From positions 23,395,268-23,459,267 of the forward strand of contig NC_080074.1 in the NCBI RefSeq assembly GCF_949987535.1: a stretch of 64,000 nt of DNA, given 5' to 3'. Source of the stretch: Balaenoptera acutorostrata (taxonomy: Eukaryota; Chordata; Mammalia; Artiodactyla; Balaenopteridae). Positions 22,901-35,520 of this stretch are shown here, one piece after another. The notes beneath the pieces are model-generated. The model was not told the DNA's origin and searched no databases. It saw only the letters and a program-made list of their open reading frames with translations. How positions within the stretch are numbered: the first letter of the stretch is position 1; the number at the start of each line of letters is the position of its first letter. The translations under genes were made by a program, and so were the position numbers.

Positions 22901-23770
22901 TTTTATTTTTTTATTTTGGTGAGAAGCTAACCATGAAAAAAACTCTACAAATTATCATCAGAGATGGTCACTAATATGATACGGTTTTCTTCAAGCTTTT
23001 GCTTAATATTTGAATTTTGAAGAGAAGTGCAGAGATAACATTAAAAAGATTAAATAAAACAGAAAGTCCTGTAATGAATTTTTGTGGATCAACCTTCATA
23101 AAAGATCCCTTTTATAATAATGATTTTATTCTAAATGAACACACTGATCTATAGGATAAATCCATGAGGTCACACTGGAGTAATGGATGATAAAACTAGT
23201 TCCTGAAATTAGACATTTCTTTAGACCGTCTTTCTCCTTCATCTCTGTCTGCTGGTCCCTAAAAGCCAAGAATGAAATAGCCAATCAGAAAAGAATTGTC
23301 TACACATCCTTCTTTGAAATTAGGATAATAGTGTTTTCTAATAACGAGAAGTTTTGTTTAAAAGTTCATATTAACACACAGGAGAAGTCAATCTGTACTA
23401 ATTATGTAACCTGGGCTTACTTAATTCACTGTTATCTCATAGAATAAACATTAGCCATCATCAAAAGAAATTTATTTCATCCAACATTGTAAACATTTGT
23501 TTAAAATGCAAAAACTCCATTTTAGTTTTGGACAGTTTTATAAACAACAGTTAGCCTAATGATATTTATGAGTTTGATTCAGAGTCTTTCACCTCTCCGT
23601 TGAGTTTTGGAATCTTTAAATGTTTGTCTTTCAGTGGAAGTCATTTTTACAATAAAGTGTCAACTTGTTGTCAGCTTGGCTGGGAGATTTGAAAATTTAC
23701 AATATCTAAGTCACATCCCAAACCAATTAAGTCAGAATTTCTGTGGTAAGACCCAGGCATTACACTTTTT
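19916..23770. other. IKBIP intron 1, mostly unique sequence
   Basis: About 3.9 kb of AT-rich intron. Apart from the MIR at 22195 and a weak L2-like piece near 20760-20830, no gene or repeat was recognised. Confidence 0.6.
22195..22400 (-). mobile_element. MIR SINE
   Basis: CCCACTTTGCAGATGAGGAAAC and CAGCTAGTAAATGGCAGAGC are conserved MIR core motifs in reverse. Confidence 0.75.
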
Positions 23771-23786
23771 TAAAGCTGCCAGGTGA

Positions 23787-24410
23787 GGGCTTCCCTGGTG
23801 GTGCAGTGGTTAAGAATCCGCCTGCCAATGCAGGGGACACGGGTTCAAGCCCTGGTCCGGGAAGATCCCACATGCCGCGGAGCACCTAAGCCCGTGCGCC
23901 ACAACTACTAAGCACGAGTGCCACAACTACCGATGCCCGCGCGCCCAGAGCCCGTGCTCTGCAACAAGAGAAGCCACGGCAATGAGAAACCTGCGCACCG
24001 CAGCAAAGAGTATATGCCCCGCTCACCGCAACTAGAGAAAGCCCGCGTGCAGCAACGAAGACCCAACACAGCCAAATAAATAAATAATTTTTTTAAAAAT
24101 GAGAAAGAAGAATCTGCCTGCCCATGCAAGGGACATGGCTTCCAGCCCTGGTCGGGGAAGATCCCACATGCCGCATAGCAACTAAGCCCGTGCACCACAA
24201 CTACTGAGCCTGCGCTCTAGAGCCCGCGAGCCACAGCTACTGAAGCCCACGCGCCTACAGCCCGAGCTCTGCAACAATAGAAGCCACCGCACTGAGAAGC
24301 CCGCTCCACCGCACTGAGAAGCCCGCTCACCGCAACGAAGAGTAGCCCCCGCTCGGCGCAACTAGAGAAGGCCCTGGCGAAGCAACGAAGACCCAACGCA
24401 GCCAAAAATA

Positions 24411-24465
<55 letters not shown>

Positions 24466-24483
24466 ATTTTAAAAATTTAAAAG
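23787..24483 (+). mobile_element. Tandem CHR SINE dimer
   Basis: A full copy (23787 to about 24105) is followed by a second copy lacking its first 30-45 bp (starts AGAATCTGCCTGCCCATGC near 24109), ending in a long (AAAT)n tail (24408-24466). One 16-bp duplication TAAAGCTGCCAGGTGA flanks the pair (23771-23786, 24484-24499). Confidence 0.9.
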
Positions 24484-24687
24484 TAAAGCTGCCAGGTGAC
24501 TCCAATATGCAGTGAAGCTGTTGAACCACTGGACTGCGTACTCACTCCTCGCTTCCTATAAAAGCTGCCACTACCTATACCAGAATTTATGTTGTCCTTA
24601 CCAGAAGTGGGCATAAAATACTGCTTTAACATCCGAACTTAAATGGGTTTGAGATAGGAAGTAGTGATTTTTTTTTCCCTTTTTCAG

Positions 24688-24805
24688 GTTTGTATTTCAG
24701 CAGTCGGAAAAGTTTGCAAAGGTGGAAAACCAATACCAGTTACTGAAAATGGAAACCAACGAATTCCAAGGGCTTCAAAGTAAAATCAGTTTAATTTCAG
24801 AAAAG
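24688..24805 (+). CDS. IKBIP: IKBIP exon 2: end of TM segment, start of coiled coil
   Basis: Acceptor TTTTTCAG/G and donor AAG/GTAATT bound 118 nt. The first base completes the split tryptophan from exon 1, followed by 39 codons, FVFQQSEKFAKVENQYQLLK to SLISEK. Heptad-like spacing of L, I and V suggests the coiled coil starts here. The exon ends on a codon border, so either downstream terminal exon can be joined in frame. It has no in-frame start of its own. Confidence 0.95.
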
Positions 24806-26102
24806 GTAATTATTAATTAGCATGTTTGGGGAGATTTTACCATTTTTCTTCCCCGTTGCCATCCTTCTACCTCAGTTGATAAATTCTTTTTTCCTGCCTT
24901 TTAGACCATTACTACTTTAACTCTCACTGGTTTTCCTACTTCTTCACATTCTCCCTTTAATCCAACTTAGTCTTGGCTTACATTTCAAAAGGACAAGAAT
25001 TTTCTAATATATGACAAATGTTATTGTTTAAAAAGACCAATACTGTCATATTGACGTGACCTCAATTTTCTATTTAAATATCAAGTATCTAGAGCACTGA
25101 AAATATTATTGATTTTTAGATATAAAATTAAAATAGGAGTAGCACTTTTTGGACTAAGATCCATCAGTTTTTTTTCTTTATTTCCACTTGGTAAGCATAT
25201 ATATTCATATGCATATAAGAATGACTAACCTAAAATAAATATTGATTTTTATAGACAAATGAAAATTAAAATCCACGTCTATGTTGTGTTTCTTCAAGCT
25301 GCATATACAAGTGCATTACTACTGTGATTCTTAGAAATGTGAGACATAAAAAATTTTTAACTACCACATGTCTCAGGAGAAGGTCAGCTGCAACCAATAA
25401 GTCATCGTGTGGGCCTTGTCTGGCTACCAGAGACCAAGCTATCATTGGGAAACATGGCTTGTTTGTTCCTTTGTTCATCACTGAGCCTTTACTCAGTGAT
25501 AAGGTAGAAAAGGATTTGTGCTTGGCCCCAGGGTAAGGAAAGATGTTGCAAAAATGTATAGAAATGAAATAGACGGCCTAAGTCCCTGCAGCCTGATGCA
25601 CAGAATAAGCCTGTAATCCCCAAGAAGAGAAGAGTCATGGATTAAAATTATCCCTTACACATGCCAGTGAATTCCATGGAGGGTGAGTTTAGAGGCCTCT
25701 GGGAAGGTGCTGCAAGAGTTGGTATTTTGACCTAGGGCTCAGGTTGGAAACATTGTAGTTATCGAAAGCCCTCTAATCAGAGCAAGCGTAATGATAGAAA
25801 AAATTCCAGGAGATAGGAACTTCATGTACTTAAATGCTATTGAAAACAAGTTTTGAAGAAAGATTTCCTCTTTAAATGAAAAATTTGCCAGCAATTAAAA
25901 TGCTTTTAGTGAATCTCTGCCTTGCAAGCTTGGAACCTGGTAAGGAGGACAAAGGTTTAACATATGATTAGAATTTGAAGTCAAATATTACAGGAGATTA
26001 GAGCCTGGCCTGTCGGCTGTCACTCTCAGTATCTCTCCCCAGTTTCCCCTCTTCTAATATCTAACTACTCCTAAGCAGCTGTAAGATGGAACACTGTCCT
26101 AA

Positions 26103-26453
26103 GGGTTTTTTTTTTTAATTTATTTATTTTTGGCTGCGTTGGGCGTTTGTTGCTGTGCCCAGGCTTTCCTCCAGTTGCTGCGAGTGGGGGCTACTCTTCG
26201 TTGTGGTGCGCGAGCTTCTCACTGTGGTGGCTTCTCTTGTTGCAGAGCTCAGGCTCTAGGTGAGCGGGCTTCAGTAGTTGTGGCACACAGGCTCAGTAGT
26301 TGTGGCTCGCGGTCTCTAGAGCGCAGGCTCAGTAGTTGTGGCTCACGGGCTTAGTTGCTCCGTGGCATGTGGGATCTTCCCAGACCAGGGCTTGAACCCG
26401 TGTCCCCTGCATTGGCAGGCGGATTCTTGACCACTGTGCCACCAGGGAAGTCC
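26103..26453 (-). mobile_element. CHR-type SINE
   Basis: T run, TTTTGGCTGCGTTGGGCG to CCACCAGGGAAGTCC; short duplication CTGTCCTAA at 26094-26102 and 26454-26462. Confidence 0.9.
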
Positions 26454-26689
26454 CTGTCCTAAATTTTTTGTATTAAATCTACAGTTTGGTAGACTGAAAA
26501 TGTAAATCTAAGGGCTTCTCCATGCATAAATTATTCATTTTTTTCTTACTTTCCACTACGTGGCCAATTTTATAATGGGCAATGTTTTTAATAAAACTCA
26601 TGTAGATTAAAAAAATGCTTTTGTAAGCAATAAGGATGTATTTTATGGCACAGGCAAATATAGCCATTTGTTTGCAGTAACTTTAAATG

Positions 26690-26778
26690 GAGTATAATCT
26701 GTAAATCTATGTTGTACACTTGAAACTAATATAAGATTGTTAATCAACTGTACTTCAATTAAAAGTAAATAAATAAAT
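26690..26778 (+). mobile_element. LINE-1 3' tip
   Basis: TGTACACTTGAAACTAATAT followed by ACTTCAATTAAAAGTAAATA is the usual 3' end of mammalian L1 3' UTRs; heavily 5'-truncated. Confidence 0.65.
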
Positions 26779-26929
26779 GCCTTTGAAGCAGATAATTAAA
26801 ATATCATCCTAGGATCCAAGAAATATTGTCTTCACGTAGTTCGTTCTCTCCCAGTCTGCCCTAGGAGTAGTTTAACAATAGCTGCCTCTTTACAAAGCTG
26901 GCCCTAAAGGCCAGCTTAATGCAGTAGGA

Positions 26930-27130
26930 GAGGAAAACAACTAGACATGGGCTCTCATCATAACTGTGTGACTTTGGAAAAATCACTTTAACTTCTCTTG
27001 GCCTCTACTTCATCATTTATTAAATGAGAATATCAAGATTTATGTAAGGATCAGATGAGATACAATATATATGCAAGCTCTTTGAAAACTTCCAAGCAGT
27101 AATAAATTTAAGATATTAACTTTTGTAAAA
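26930..27130 (+). mobile_element. MIR SINE
   Basis: TGTGACTTTGGAAAAATCAC and CTACTTCATCATTTATTAAA match the MIR core in forward orientation. Confidence 0.7.
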
Positions 27131-27699
27131 AATGAAAAACTATTAGACTATAATGGCAGCCCATAAATGCTAGCTATTGTAGTGTACTAGTCACTTATTG
27201 TTTGCAGATTAAGTCTTGAGACCTTTGTTATCCTGAAAAGTTGATCTTATAATTGGAGTCTCCTGGGTTATACTGCATCCAGGTTATAGAGATGCTCTGG
27301 TGAACAGCCTAAACAAGAAATTACCTTGGATTAAAATAAGCTTGTCTCTGCAAAATGCTGCTAATAAGACAACTAAACATAACACTATTACCAATGTACA
27401 AGTATTTCTCATAGTTGGTGTTTTTAAAGGAACTTGTATTATAGCTACATGTATACATTAAAAATAATTTTTAAACAAGGTTTCAGAGCGATACTGTTAT
27501 GCATTGTTCCCAGCTATCACCTGGAACTGCTTCAGGTCCTGATTGGGGTAGACCCAGGAGGTTTCTGGCCATTCTTCTTCCTAAATATCAAGAAACATGT
27601 TCTTTATACCCTGAGATATGGGGACTACAAAAAGGCATAAAACATGGTCTCTTCCCCTAAGGAATTTAGAAGCTCTCATAGCTTCTCCTGGCTAATTCG

Positions 27700-28630
27700 T
27701 CAGTCTGTTAAGAGTCAGATTTCAGTCACTTCTAAGCCTCCTCCTCCAGACTTCTGATCTCTCCTCTAAGCATGCCTTCTCCCGTGCTAATTCTGTCATG
27801 ACACAGATCATCATCTATTGTGATATTTTGTTGTTAATTCATTTGTTTCCTTCACTGATCTTTAGAGCAAATGCTGTGTCTTTTATCTCTGTATCCTTAG
27901 TGCCTAGTAATGGAACAGAGAACACTCAATAAATCTTTTTGGGGCTCTAAAATATATGACATGAAAGGTCCAAAACACTATCTCCCCTATCAAATTGTGA
28001 AGTCAGGGACTATACTGTATCTTTGTTTTTATATCCAGTGTCTAGCACAAGGTCTGGCACAGAGCGAACACACAAGAATTCTTGAATTATATGTGCTAAA
28101 TGCCAAATAAGTGGCAAATATGTAATATGATAGATTCTACAGGAGTTCAGGCTCTCAGGGCTAGGGTCATGGAAGAATGCTGCACTGAAGACCTGAGACC
28201 TGGTCTGAGCCTTGAAGGAAGGACAGAACTTAGCTAGGCAAAGAGGAAGGAAGGCTAACATATAGAGAAGTTATGGAATTTGGGACTTCCTCCTAGAAGT
28301 GTTAGGAAATGTTAAGGGGTTTTTAATGTTGTACCATGATGTACATAGCAGTTTTTAAAACCTTAAATCTGGCTGTAGTGTGTAGGATGATTTAGAGGAA
28401 GTAACTAGAAGCAGGTATTAGATAATATTTCTATAGTATTTTCCTTGATCATCGAAGTTCGGTTTGGGTGCCCTATGTAAGTGCTTCCATAGCTCTTTCC
28501 CTGTCACAGCGCATGTAGACTTCACTCTCTCCCCAATTAAACTAAGCTGCTTAAGGGCAGAACTGTGTCTTGTACAGTATTATGTCTTCAACATAATGCT
28601 GCAAACATTTGATAAATTAATGATCATTTC
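27700..28630 (+). mobile_element. Cluster of three L2 3'-end fragments
   Basis: Three diverged copies of the L2 3' end follow one another at about 27700-27945 (GTGTCTTTTATCTCTGTATC then CACTCAATAAATC), 27985-28100 (TCTAGCACAAGGTCTGGCAC) and 28500-28625 (TTAAGGGCAGAACTGTGTCT). Confidence 0.65.
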
Positions 28631-29122
28631 CAGGCCTTCCTGTAGTCTCTAAAGCTGTTATCTTTGTGTGAGTGTAGGCTAAGAAAGAGGTCCACAACCT
28701 GGTCCTTCTATATTCTAGACATTTTAGGAGATGCTAGGAGCTTACCATAATTTATAGATACTTAGAACACTTTACTGTTTGACATCAGTTGTCTCTGTAA
28801 ACTGATTTTTTATTCACTTTTTGCATTTGTGATAGTTATAAATCTGATTCTGGTATCTTTTCTGCAAGAGGTCAGTCAACAAATTTTTTTTTCAGGCAGA
28901 AAGTCTTCCAGAATCATAGAACTTATTAAATTTAACAAATTTTATAACTAAGTCAGTTTCTAAAAAGCCAAATAACTATTAAAATGACAACTAAGTTGCT
29001 TTCCATTGGAATAAAAAAAGAAGGAAATGTGATATACTTCAGGCTTCTTTAACATTATTTTTCTTTTGAATATCCCTCCATGAAAATGCACAAATATTTA
29101 GGATTATAAGTTCAGGTGTATA

Positions 29123-29251
29123 CAGTTGGCCCTCCGTATCTGTGGGTTCCCCATCCAAATATTACATGAGGGACTTGAGCACCCATGGATTTTGGTATCC
29201 ACAGGAATACCAATGCCCCACAGGTGGATACCTAGGGATGAGGGACAACCG
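29123..29251. mobile_element. Tigger/mariner-like MITE
   Basis: 129 bp with terminal inverted repeats CAGTTGGCCCTC and CGGTTGTCCCTC (10 of 12 identical) and TA on both sides. Non-coding. It lies 216 bp upstream of the acceptor of the IKBIP alternative exon. Confidence 0.8.
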
Positions 29252-29467
29252 TATTTTTCTACCATAGTGCTAATCTATTAAATGTGTTTAAAACATGTTT
29301 TTAACAACTTAAATATGTAACAATTGTTTTTGTCTGTATGATTCTTATGTATTTGGATATTTTAGACATCTTCAGAATTTGAACTTGGCAAGTGATTGTT
29401 AAAGTGTGTTTCCCTAAAATAAAAGTTATTAAGTAGCCTTGGGAATTGTTTTGTGTTATAAATGCAG

Positions 29468-30304
29468 CTTGCAACTACTGAAAGTATCCTGCAGGAAGCT
29501 ACATCATCCATGTCTTTGGTGACCCAGTTTGAGCAGGAAGTATCCAGCCTCCAAAGTATCATGCATGACATTCAGAATAGTGAAGAGATGCTCACTCAAA
29601 AGATGCAAAGCCTTAATGAGAAATTCCAGAACGTTACAGATTTCTGGAAGAGAAGCCTAGAAGAAATGAATGTTAATACAGACATTTTCAAATCAGAATC
29701 AAAACATATACATTCTCAAGTGACTGTCCAAATTAACTCAGCTGAACAAGAAATAAAATTGCTCACTGAAAGGCTAAAAGATTTGGAAGATAGCACACTA
29801 AGAAATATTAGAACTATAAAAAGACAAGAACAAGAGGATCTTCTGCGAGTAGAGGAGCAGCTTGGCTCCGACACAAAAGCACTTGAAAAGTTAGAAGAGG
29901 GACAGCATGCTCTCTTTGCCAGAGATGAAGACCTGACTAATAAACTTTCCAGCTACGAACCGAAAGCTGAAGAATGCAAGACGCATTTGCCAACAATTGA
30001 AAGTGCTATTCGCTCTGTTCTCAGAGTCTCTCAGGATCTGATAGGGACAGAGAAGAAAATGGAAGACTTGACTCTTCAGATGTTTAATATGGAAGATGAT
30101 ATGCTGAAAGCAGTATCTGAAATAATGGAGATGCAGAAAACCCTTGAAGGAATTCAGTATGATAATAGCATATTAAAGATGCAGAATGAACTGGATGTTC
30201 TAAAAGGAAAAGTTCATGATTTTATAGTATATTCAAGTACAAGAGAAAAGGGGACTCCAGAAGAATATAATCTAGAAAATAAAGGAATTGATAGTGATTT
30301 TTGA
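29468..30304 (+). CDS. IKBIP: IKBIP alternative last exon (long coiled-coil form)
   Basis: After acceptor TAAATGCAG the frame runs 278 codons from LATTESILQEATSS to NKGIDSDF and a TGA stop. It is almost entirely charged helical sequence with leucine heptads, expected to form a long coiled coil. Joined to exons 1-2 it predicts a 376-residue protein, close to the longer human isoform as I recall. The exon has no downstream donor that keeps the frame, so it acts as a terminal exon. Polyadenylation signals AATAAA follow at 30470, 31202 and 31899. Function of this tail as distinct from the other one is not known to me. Confidence 0.92.
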   Translation, partial: LATTESILQEATSSMSLVTQFEQEVSSLQSIMHDIQNSEEMLTQKMQSLNEKFQNVTDFWKRSLEEMNVNTDIFKSESKHIHSQVTVQINSAEQEIKLLTERLKDLEDSTLRNIRTIKRQEQEDLLRVEEQLGSDTKALEKLEEGQHALFARDEDLTNKLSSYEPKAEECKTHLPTIESAIRSVLRVSQDLIGTEKKMEDLTLQMFNMEDDMLKAVSEIMEMQKTLEGIQYDNSILKMQNELDVLKGKVHDFIVYSSTREKGTPEEYNLENKGIDSDF

Positions 30305-31925
30305 ATGCACTACATTTATCCTGATGAACCACATTATTATACATAACCTGATTAGTTCCATGCTTTTGAGTTATTTTGATATGCCTCACTTTACCCTACA
30401 TTATTGGAAAATAAGTGAGGTGTCCACACAAATGTGTTATCCAGAGAGTCAAAGCTTATCTTTTTAAGCAATAAAACTTATTTCATTTTCACCATTTTAA
30501 ATAGAAACATTTCTAAAATATATATTTCTCTACTTTTTTGAAGCAATATACTTAATATTTTTAAGTGTTTTTCTAATAATTAATGGACATTATTGTGAAT
30601 TTCATCTGTCATATTGGACCCAAATATATTAATGTCCCTAGGAGCTATTGAGGGGTGTTTACCTCATCACTCGACCCCAGTTTGCTATTTTTCAAACCTT
30701 CTGTTTATTTCTTATACCTTTTCTGTCACCTGAAAAAGTGACCCACTGACCTGATCTTACTGTCAGATTGATCAGTAATGTGTTCACCTCAGCCAATTTT
30801 TCATTTCCTTTGCAATTTACTGCAGGCTAAGAATCCAGACAACCAAGTTCATAGGAATTCTGTCTAAAATAAAAGATAACATGCCTGAGGGAGAGCCTGG
30901 AATGCTTTGCTATGAATTAATATGCACTTTTTGAAAACTATGGAGACTGGGAAACATTTTTACTTTCTGTTAAGGTTCTAAACTGTTATAGATACTTGTA
31001 AGAAATTTTTCTAAAGAGTAAATGTGTTCTTTTTGAAAGTTTTCCCTATGAATTAAGTGTGTATCCTGTGAAGTATGGACTTAGGGAATATCTTTGTATA
31101 CCTGGGCGTTTTTTTTTGTTTTTTTTTTTTAAGGTTCTAACTGTGTTACAGACTCTTGAGTTTTCTAGGTACATGATCTCTAGATAAATTATTCTGCTTA
31201 CAATAAAAATACACTAATAAGCCTGTGGCCTATTTTAAAGAAGAAAAAGCAACATAATGAGATATGATGTGATAATTATGGTAACTAAAATATGTCATTA
31301 TTTTAGAGTCCCCAAACTAATTACCCAACCAAATTTGTTTTACATAGTGATTTTATTTTACACAAAATTATATAATAGAGTCACAGGGAATAAGACATGG
31401 ACATATTGAGGTGAAATTAAGGGGAGGTCTAGACAGATTTTTGCAATAATGATAATTGGAAATGTGCAAGTTTGGGGAAGCACATAACACTTTTATTGGT
31501 AAACTGATGTATCAAGGGTGTCCAAGGTTGGTGTTGAAAAAACTGAGTTAACTGCATTTGGAAGTACTGTTCTAACATGTTTCTTCTTGCCAATAACCAA
31601 CTATAGTCCCAGTTTTATAATGCAATTTCAGTGGAATTAAACACAAAGAACTTGAAACAAGTCAGTTACAAAAGATAGTTGTGGTCAGGTGGTTTTATTA
31701 TGTAAATCTGTACATTTTTTGAAAAATCCCAAATAAGTTCTACTTTGGGGTTAGGAAGGCCTATGGTAGACAGCCATGGGTCATAGGCATAGCATTAATT
31801 TCTGGAATATTAACATTAAATTTCTTGACTTCTGAATATGTAAATTCTTGTCTATGTGCACTAACAAAATTGTATTTGTTTGCTTTTATTTTCACGCTAA
31901 TAAAATAGATTATAAAGTTAACTGG
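30305..31925 (+). other. IKBIP: 3' UTR of the upstream IKBIP last exon
   Basis: AT-rich, non-coding, with AATAAA signals at 30470-30475, 31202-31207 and 31899-31904. The last is followed by a T/GT-rich stretch, so the longest UTR may reach about 31925. No repeat was recognised. Confidence 0.55.
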
Positions 31926-31986
31926 AACTTTGTCGTTTCAACCTCCATCCTGCCAGGGCATATGTGATCTCTTGTACTCTTTACTT

Positions 31987-31990
31987 GTAT

Positions 31991-32025
<35 letters not shown>

Positions 32026-32027
32026 TT
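31987..32027. repeat. (TTTA)n microsatellite
   Basis: About ten perfect ATTT units downstream of the IKBIP alternative 3' UTR; no SINE body adjoins. Confidence 0.95.
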
Positions 32028-32705
32028 GGTGTGTCACCAGATTTGATACATCATTATTATTAACTAGGGTATGTACCATAGTAATGGTTACAGAAAATAA
32101 ATGGAAATAAGGTGGCCACTGTGCTCTATAGTGACAATTACAAGGGAAACAAAAACTGCCCTTCTACAAGTATTTCATGAGAAAATATTGTGTACATGTA
32201 TGTACACATGTATATATTCCTTTATTCAGGGGTTTTCCTATAAAAAATTGTCACGAGAGATTTAGATGTACCTATTTGTCTTCCTCTGTTTCTTAAATTC
32301 ATTTATTTAACACAGATACTTGAAATTTCAAAAACTTTCCTGTGTATCAAATATTAAATTACATTGTTAGATTTTCCTTTAAGGAAGATTACCATATCCT
32401 AAGACACATTTTTGTATCTTTGTAATTAATAATAAATTTTACATTAAGTTTCTGATAGAGAGTAGTGTCCATTTTTTTAATTAGCACATATAAATCACTT
32501 TTACAAAACAAACACCTAATTTTCTTAACCCTTCGATGTAAAGTTAAAAAGTATATTTGCAGTAATATTTCCTTAAATTTTGCCTAAAGATGAGAAGCTG
32601 TTGACTAAGTGTATTTTTATATTTTATAATGAAAAATGTTGATTTATTAGCCTGTATGGATTGATAGAAAACTAAATTTGTAAGATACAAAGTTAATGGC
32701 TTTTT

Positions 32706-32824
32706 ATTTTTTTTTGGCTGCACCATGCAGCTTGCAGAATCTTAGTTCCCCGACCAGGGATTGAACCCACACCCTTGGCAGTGAAAGCGTGAAGTCCTAA
32801 CTGCTGGACCGCCAGGGAATTCCC
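32706..32824 (-). mobile_element. Short CHR-related SINE
   Basis: TTTTTTGGCTGCACCATGCA to GACCGCCAGGGAATTCCC, the short form in reverse. It lies between the two IKBIP last exons. Confidence 0.85.
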
Positions 32825-33099
32825 AATGGCATTATTTTAATTTTAATCTAATTGTAGGTCTTTGTGTGAATCTATAATCTTGACCAAAGATTAACGTGAT
32901 GTCATATTCACCAAACATAATTTTTTTAATGTATTTCTCTGTAGATTTGCCTCATATTTGCACAGTTGGCAAAAGCTCTGCAAATTCACCCAGTATCTGT
33001 GTCACTTCAGCTATGAACTACTAATTTAACACAAATCAAAATGCCCCATCCCAGCTTTACAGAGCAGGGAAGGATAGAACCGACATTTTGGAGCCTATT

Positions 33100-33330
33100 A
33101 TGTGTCACACTGCTAGGAGGCCTACATTCGTCATCATCCTAACAGCTCCGTGTATTGAGTATCTACCCTGTCCCAGTCTTTGTGCTAGGCACTTTGCATG
33201 TGTTATCACAGATTCTCACCGCAGCTTTGCTAGCTATGAGACCCCTTTTACAAATGAGGAAATTGAGGCTCAGCAAGATTAGGAATCTTACAATCACACT
33301 GCTGAGTCTGTCCAATTCCAGAGGCCACTG
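33100..33330 (-). mobile_element. MIR SINE
   Basis: GTGCTAGGCACTTTGCATGT and ACAAATGAGGAAATTGAGGC are MIR motifs in reverse. Confidence 0.75.
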
Positions 33331-33589
33331 ACCTCCCACTGTACAGTGCAACCTGCTGCTGTTCAACCAGGGAGGGAAAAAAAAAATCACAAGAAATCAG
33401 CTGTCAGTAGAACTATCTTGAGAATTCAGAAAGCTATAATTCAGTCAAATGCGCCCACTACTGTGTTGCCATTAAACTAGACTATAAGTCCCTCAAAAGT
33501 TGTAACTGACCTAAAATTATTTGGGCCTTGGGCATAAGAAAGAACCAATAAATGTTTAGGGAAGAGTGAGAAAGCAGTGGAGGAGAAAA

Positions 33590-33770
33590 AAACCCTAGAC
33601 TGGAATCTTCTAATCTAGGTTTGCCACTAACTCTGTGTTCTTGGGCACTTTATTTTGGGGCTCAGTTTTTTAATTTGTGAAATGAAGGAATTGTACCAAA
33701 TAATTTCTAAAATCTCTCCTGGCTTTAAGTGGTTTTAAACTTTAGAGATCAATAAAATTTCCAGGTCCCT
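33590..33770 (+). mobile_element. MIR SINE
   Basis: CTAGGTTTGCCACTAACTCT, CTTGGGCACTTTA and CTCAGTTTTTTAATTTGTGA follow the MIR core order. Confidence 0.65.
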
Positions 33771-35379
33771 TAGTACAGTTCAAAGATCCTTTAGCAAAGT
33801 TTTTGGAAGGCTGATTGGACCCACAAATCATTCCCTTGACTCACGTTGTTTTGCTTGTAGATCCAGACAACATTTAACACTGCAGGGCAGCATCTAGCTT
33901 AGTACCTTGCTCATATGACAGGAATAGGAATATTAGTAAGTATTCAAATTACTGGGTGAATCTTTCGAGCTACCAATAGACTCCAACTCTTCTGTTCATC
34001 TTAGGCAAATAGCTTAAACAAGCCATTATGTAATCTTTAAACATAATTCAGTGAAACAATTTCTAGGCTATTCCTATACTGTATTGAGTTTCTATTTTAG
34101 TGAAGACTAATAGAAGTTCATAATAAATTGCTTTTATAACCTACCAAGTGTGACAAAGAGGCTTACTAACAGTTTCTTAATGATCTTATACTTCTAAGAA
34201 TAAATTTAGCCCTTTCTGAGATGTTTTAATTGTTTAATGCTGTTAAGCTATCTCTACTCTACCAGATTAGATACATTAATAAATGATAACCTAGTAATGA
34301 AATAGATGAAAGTAAGCCCTCTCCTTTCACCTTTGAAAATCTCTTTCAGCAAATACAATTTATTGCAAAACTTTCCCCTAAAAAATAAAACTTAAGGTTT
34401 TGCACTCACTGCTTGATTTCCTTCCTATTTGTGGCTATTCGTTACTGTCATACCCACGATAATTTTTTCACAGTCTAACTTCTCTACCAAAAACAAAAAA
34501 ACAAACAAACAAAAAAAAACATTTTGGGCCACCATCCCCACCACTAATCAACATAGCATAAACCTATTGAGAAAAATCCTAAAATATATTTTGGAAACAA
34601 ATATATATGATGGGGCAAGAAGGTGGTATTGATGCTTTGAATTAACTTTTCTACTGCCCCATTTCAGATTGTCATTTCTTTGCAATTATATGACTGCTCC
34701 TTTTTTAAGCTGCCATAAAAATAATATTCCAAGCATATTAAATATTTATTTGCATTAAGTAAAACTAAGTTAATGTTACCAAAATAACCCCAACAGGTTA
34801 CCTGAGTGAACCAGGCAAAGGCAATTTAAGAAAGATGATATATAAAAAACATATTGAAGAAATACAATTATTTTAGAAAAAACTTGATGTCTTTAAACTG
34901 CATTTTTTATTTTGTAAAAATCTTTTTCAACCTGCGTATTTGTTTTTGATTCCTTATTTTTTCTGAATTTTAAATAATCCATTTACTGACATTTTCTTTC
35001 CCAAACTAAGTGACAAACTTTCTGAAAGCAGAGTCAGTTCCTGATCATACTAGCACATATCAGCACAGTAAACGTTGTTGAATCAAGCTGGTTTTGATTA
35101 TTAGTAGAAAGCTATAGACAATCTCCACTTTCAAACAATGCTTTCCTAGAAAACAAGCTGAAAGTTAAATTTGCAAAAGTGGAACAACTGACTTACATGT
35201 TATAAATGGGATTCCTTTTTTCAATGTAATCACAATGTATATCTGTGTTAGGACACAGGCTTTGACAATATATTTTACATTTGTTCTTTAATTTTTTTTC
35301 TTCATAGTTTAGCATACAGCGCACAGGCTTAAGTTAATCTTCTGATTGAAACTTAATTGAAACCTGACAATTCCTATGT

Positions 35380-35520
35380 GTTTTATTTTTTTAATTAAAT
35401 AAATTTGACATATAACATTGTGTAAATTTAAAGTGTACAACATGATACTTTGATACATTGATATATTCAGCCTTGAGAAAGGATATCCTGCCATTTGTGA
35501 CAACATGGATAGACCTCACG
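35380..35520. mobile_element. Old LINE-1 3' fragments, inverted arrangement
   Basis: A minus-strand L1 3' end (35385-35470) adjoins a plus-strand piece CATTTGTGACAACATGGATA typical of the ORF2 C-terminus, suggesting an old 5'-inverted copy. Confidence 0.45.

Larger units (their letters stand above)
24806..29467. other. IKBIP intron 2
   Basis: Holds a reverse SINE, an L1 tip, a MIR, an L2 cluster and a mariner-like MITE, each listed separately. No coding exon was found between exon 2 and the alternative last exon. Confidence 0.7.

Noticed and set aside
29462..29467. ATG at 29462 as the start of an independent 280-residue gene
   Set aside because: It lies within the acceptor AAATGCAG; the frame fits as an IKBIP last exon joined to exon 2.
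31987..32027. CRISPR-like or regulatory repeat array
   Set aside because: Simple TTTA microsatellite with no spacers.
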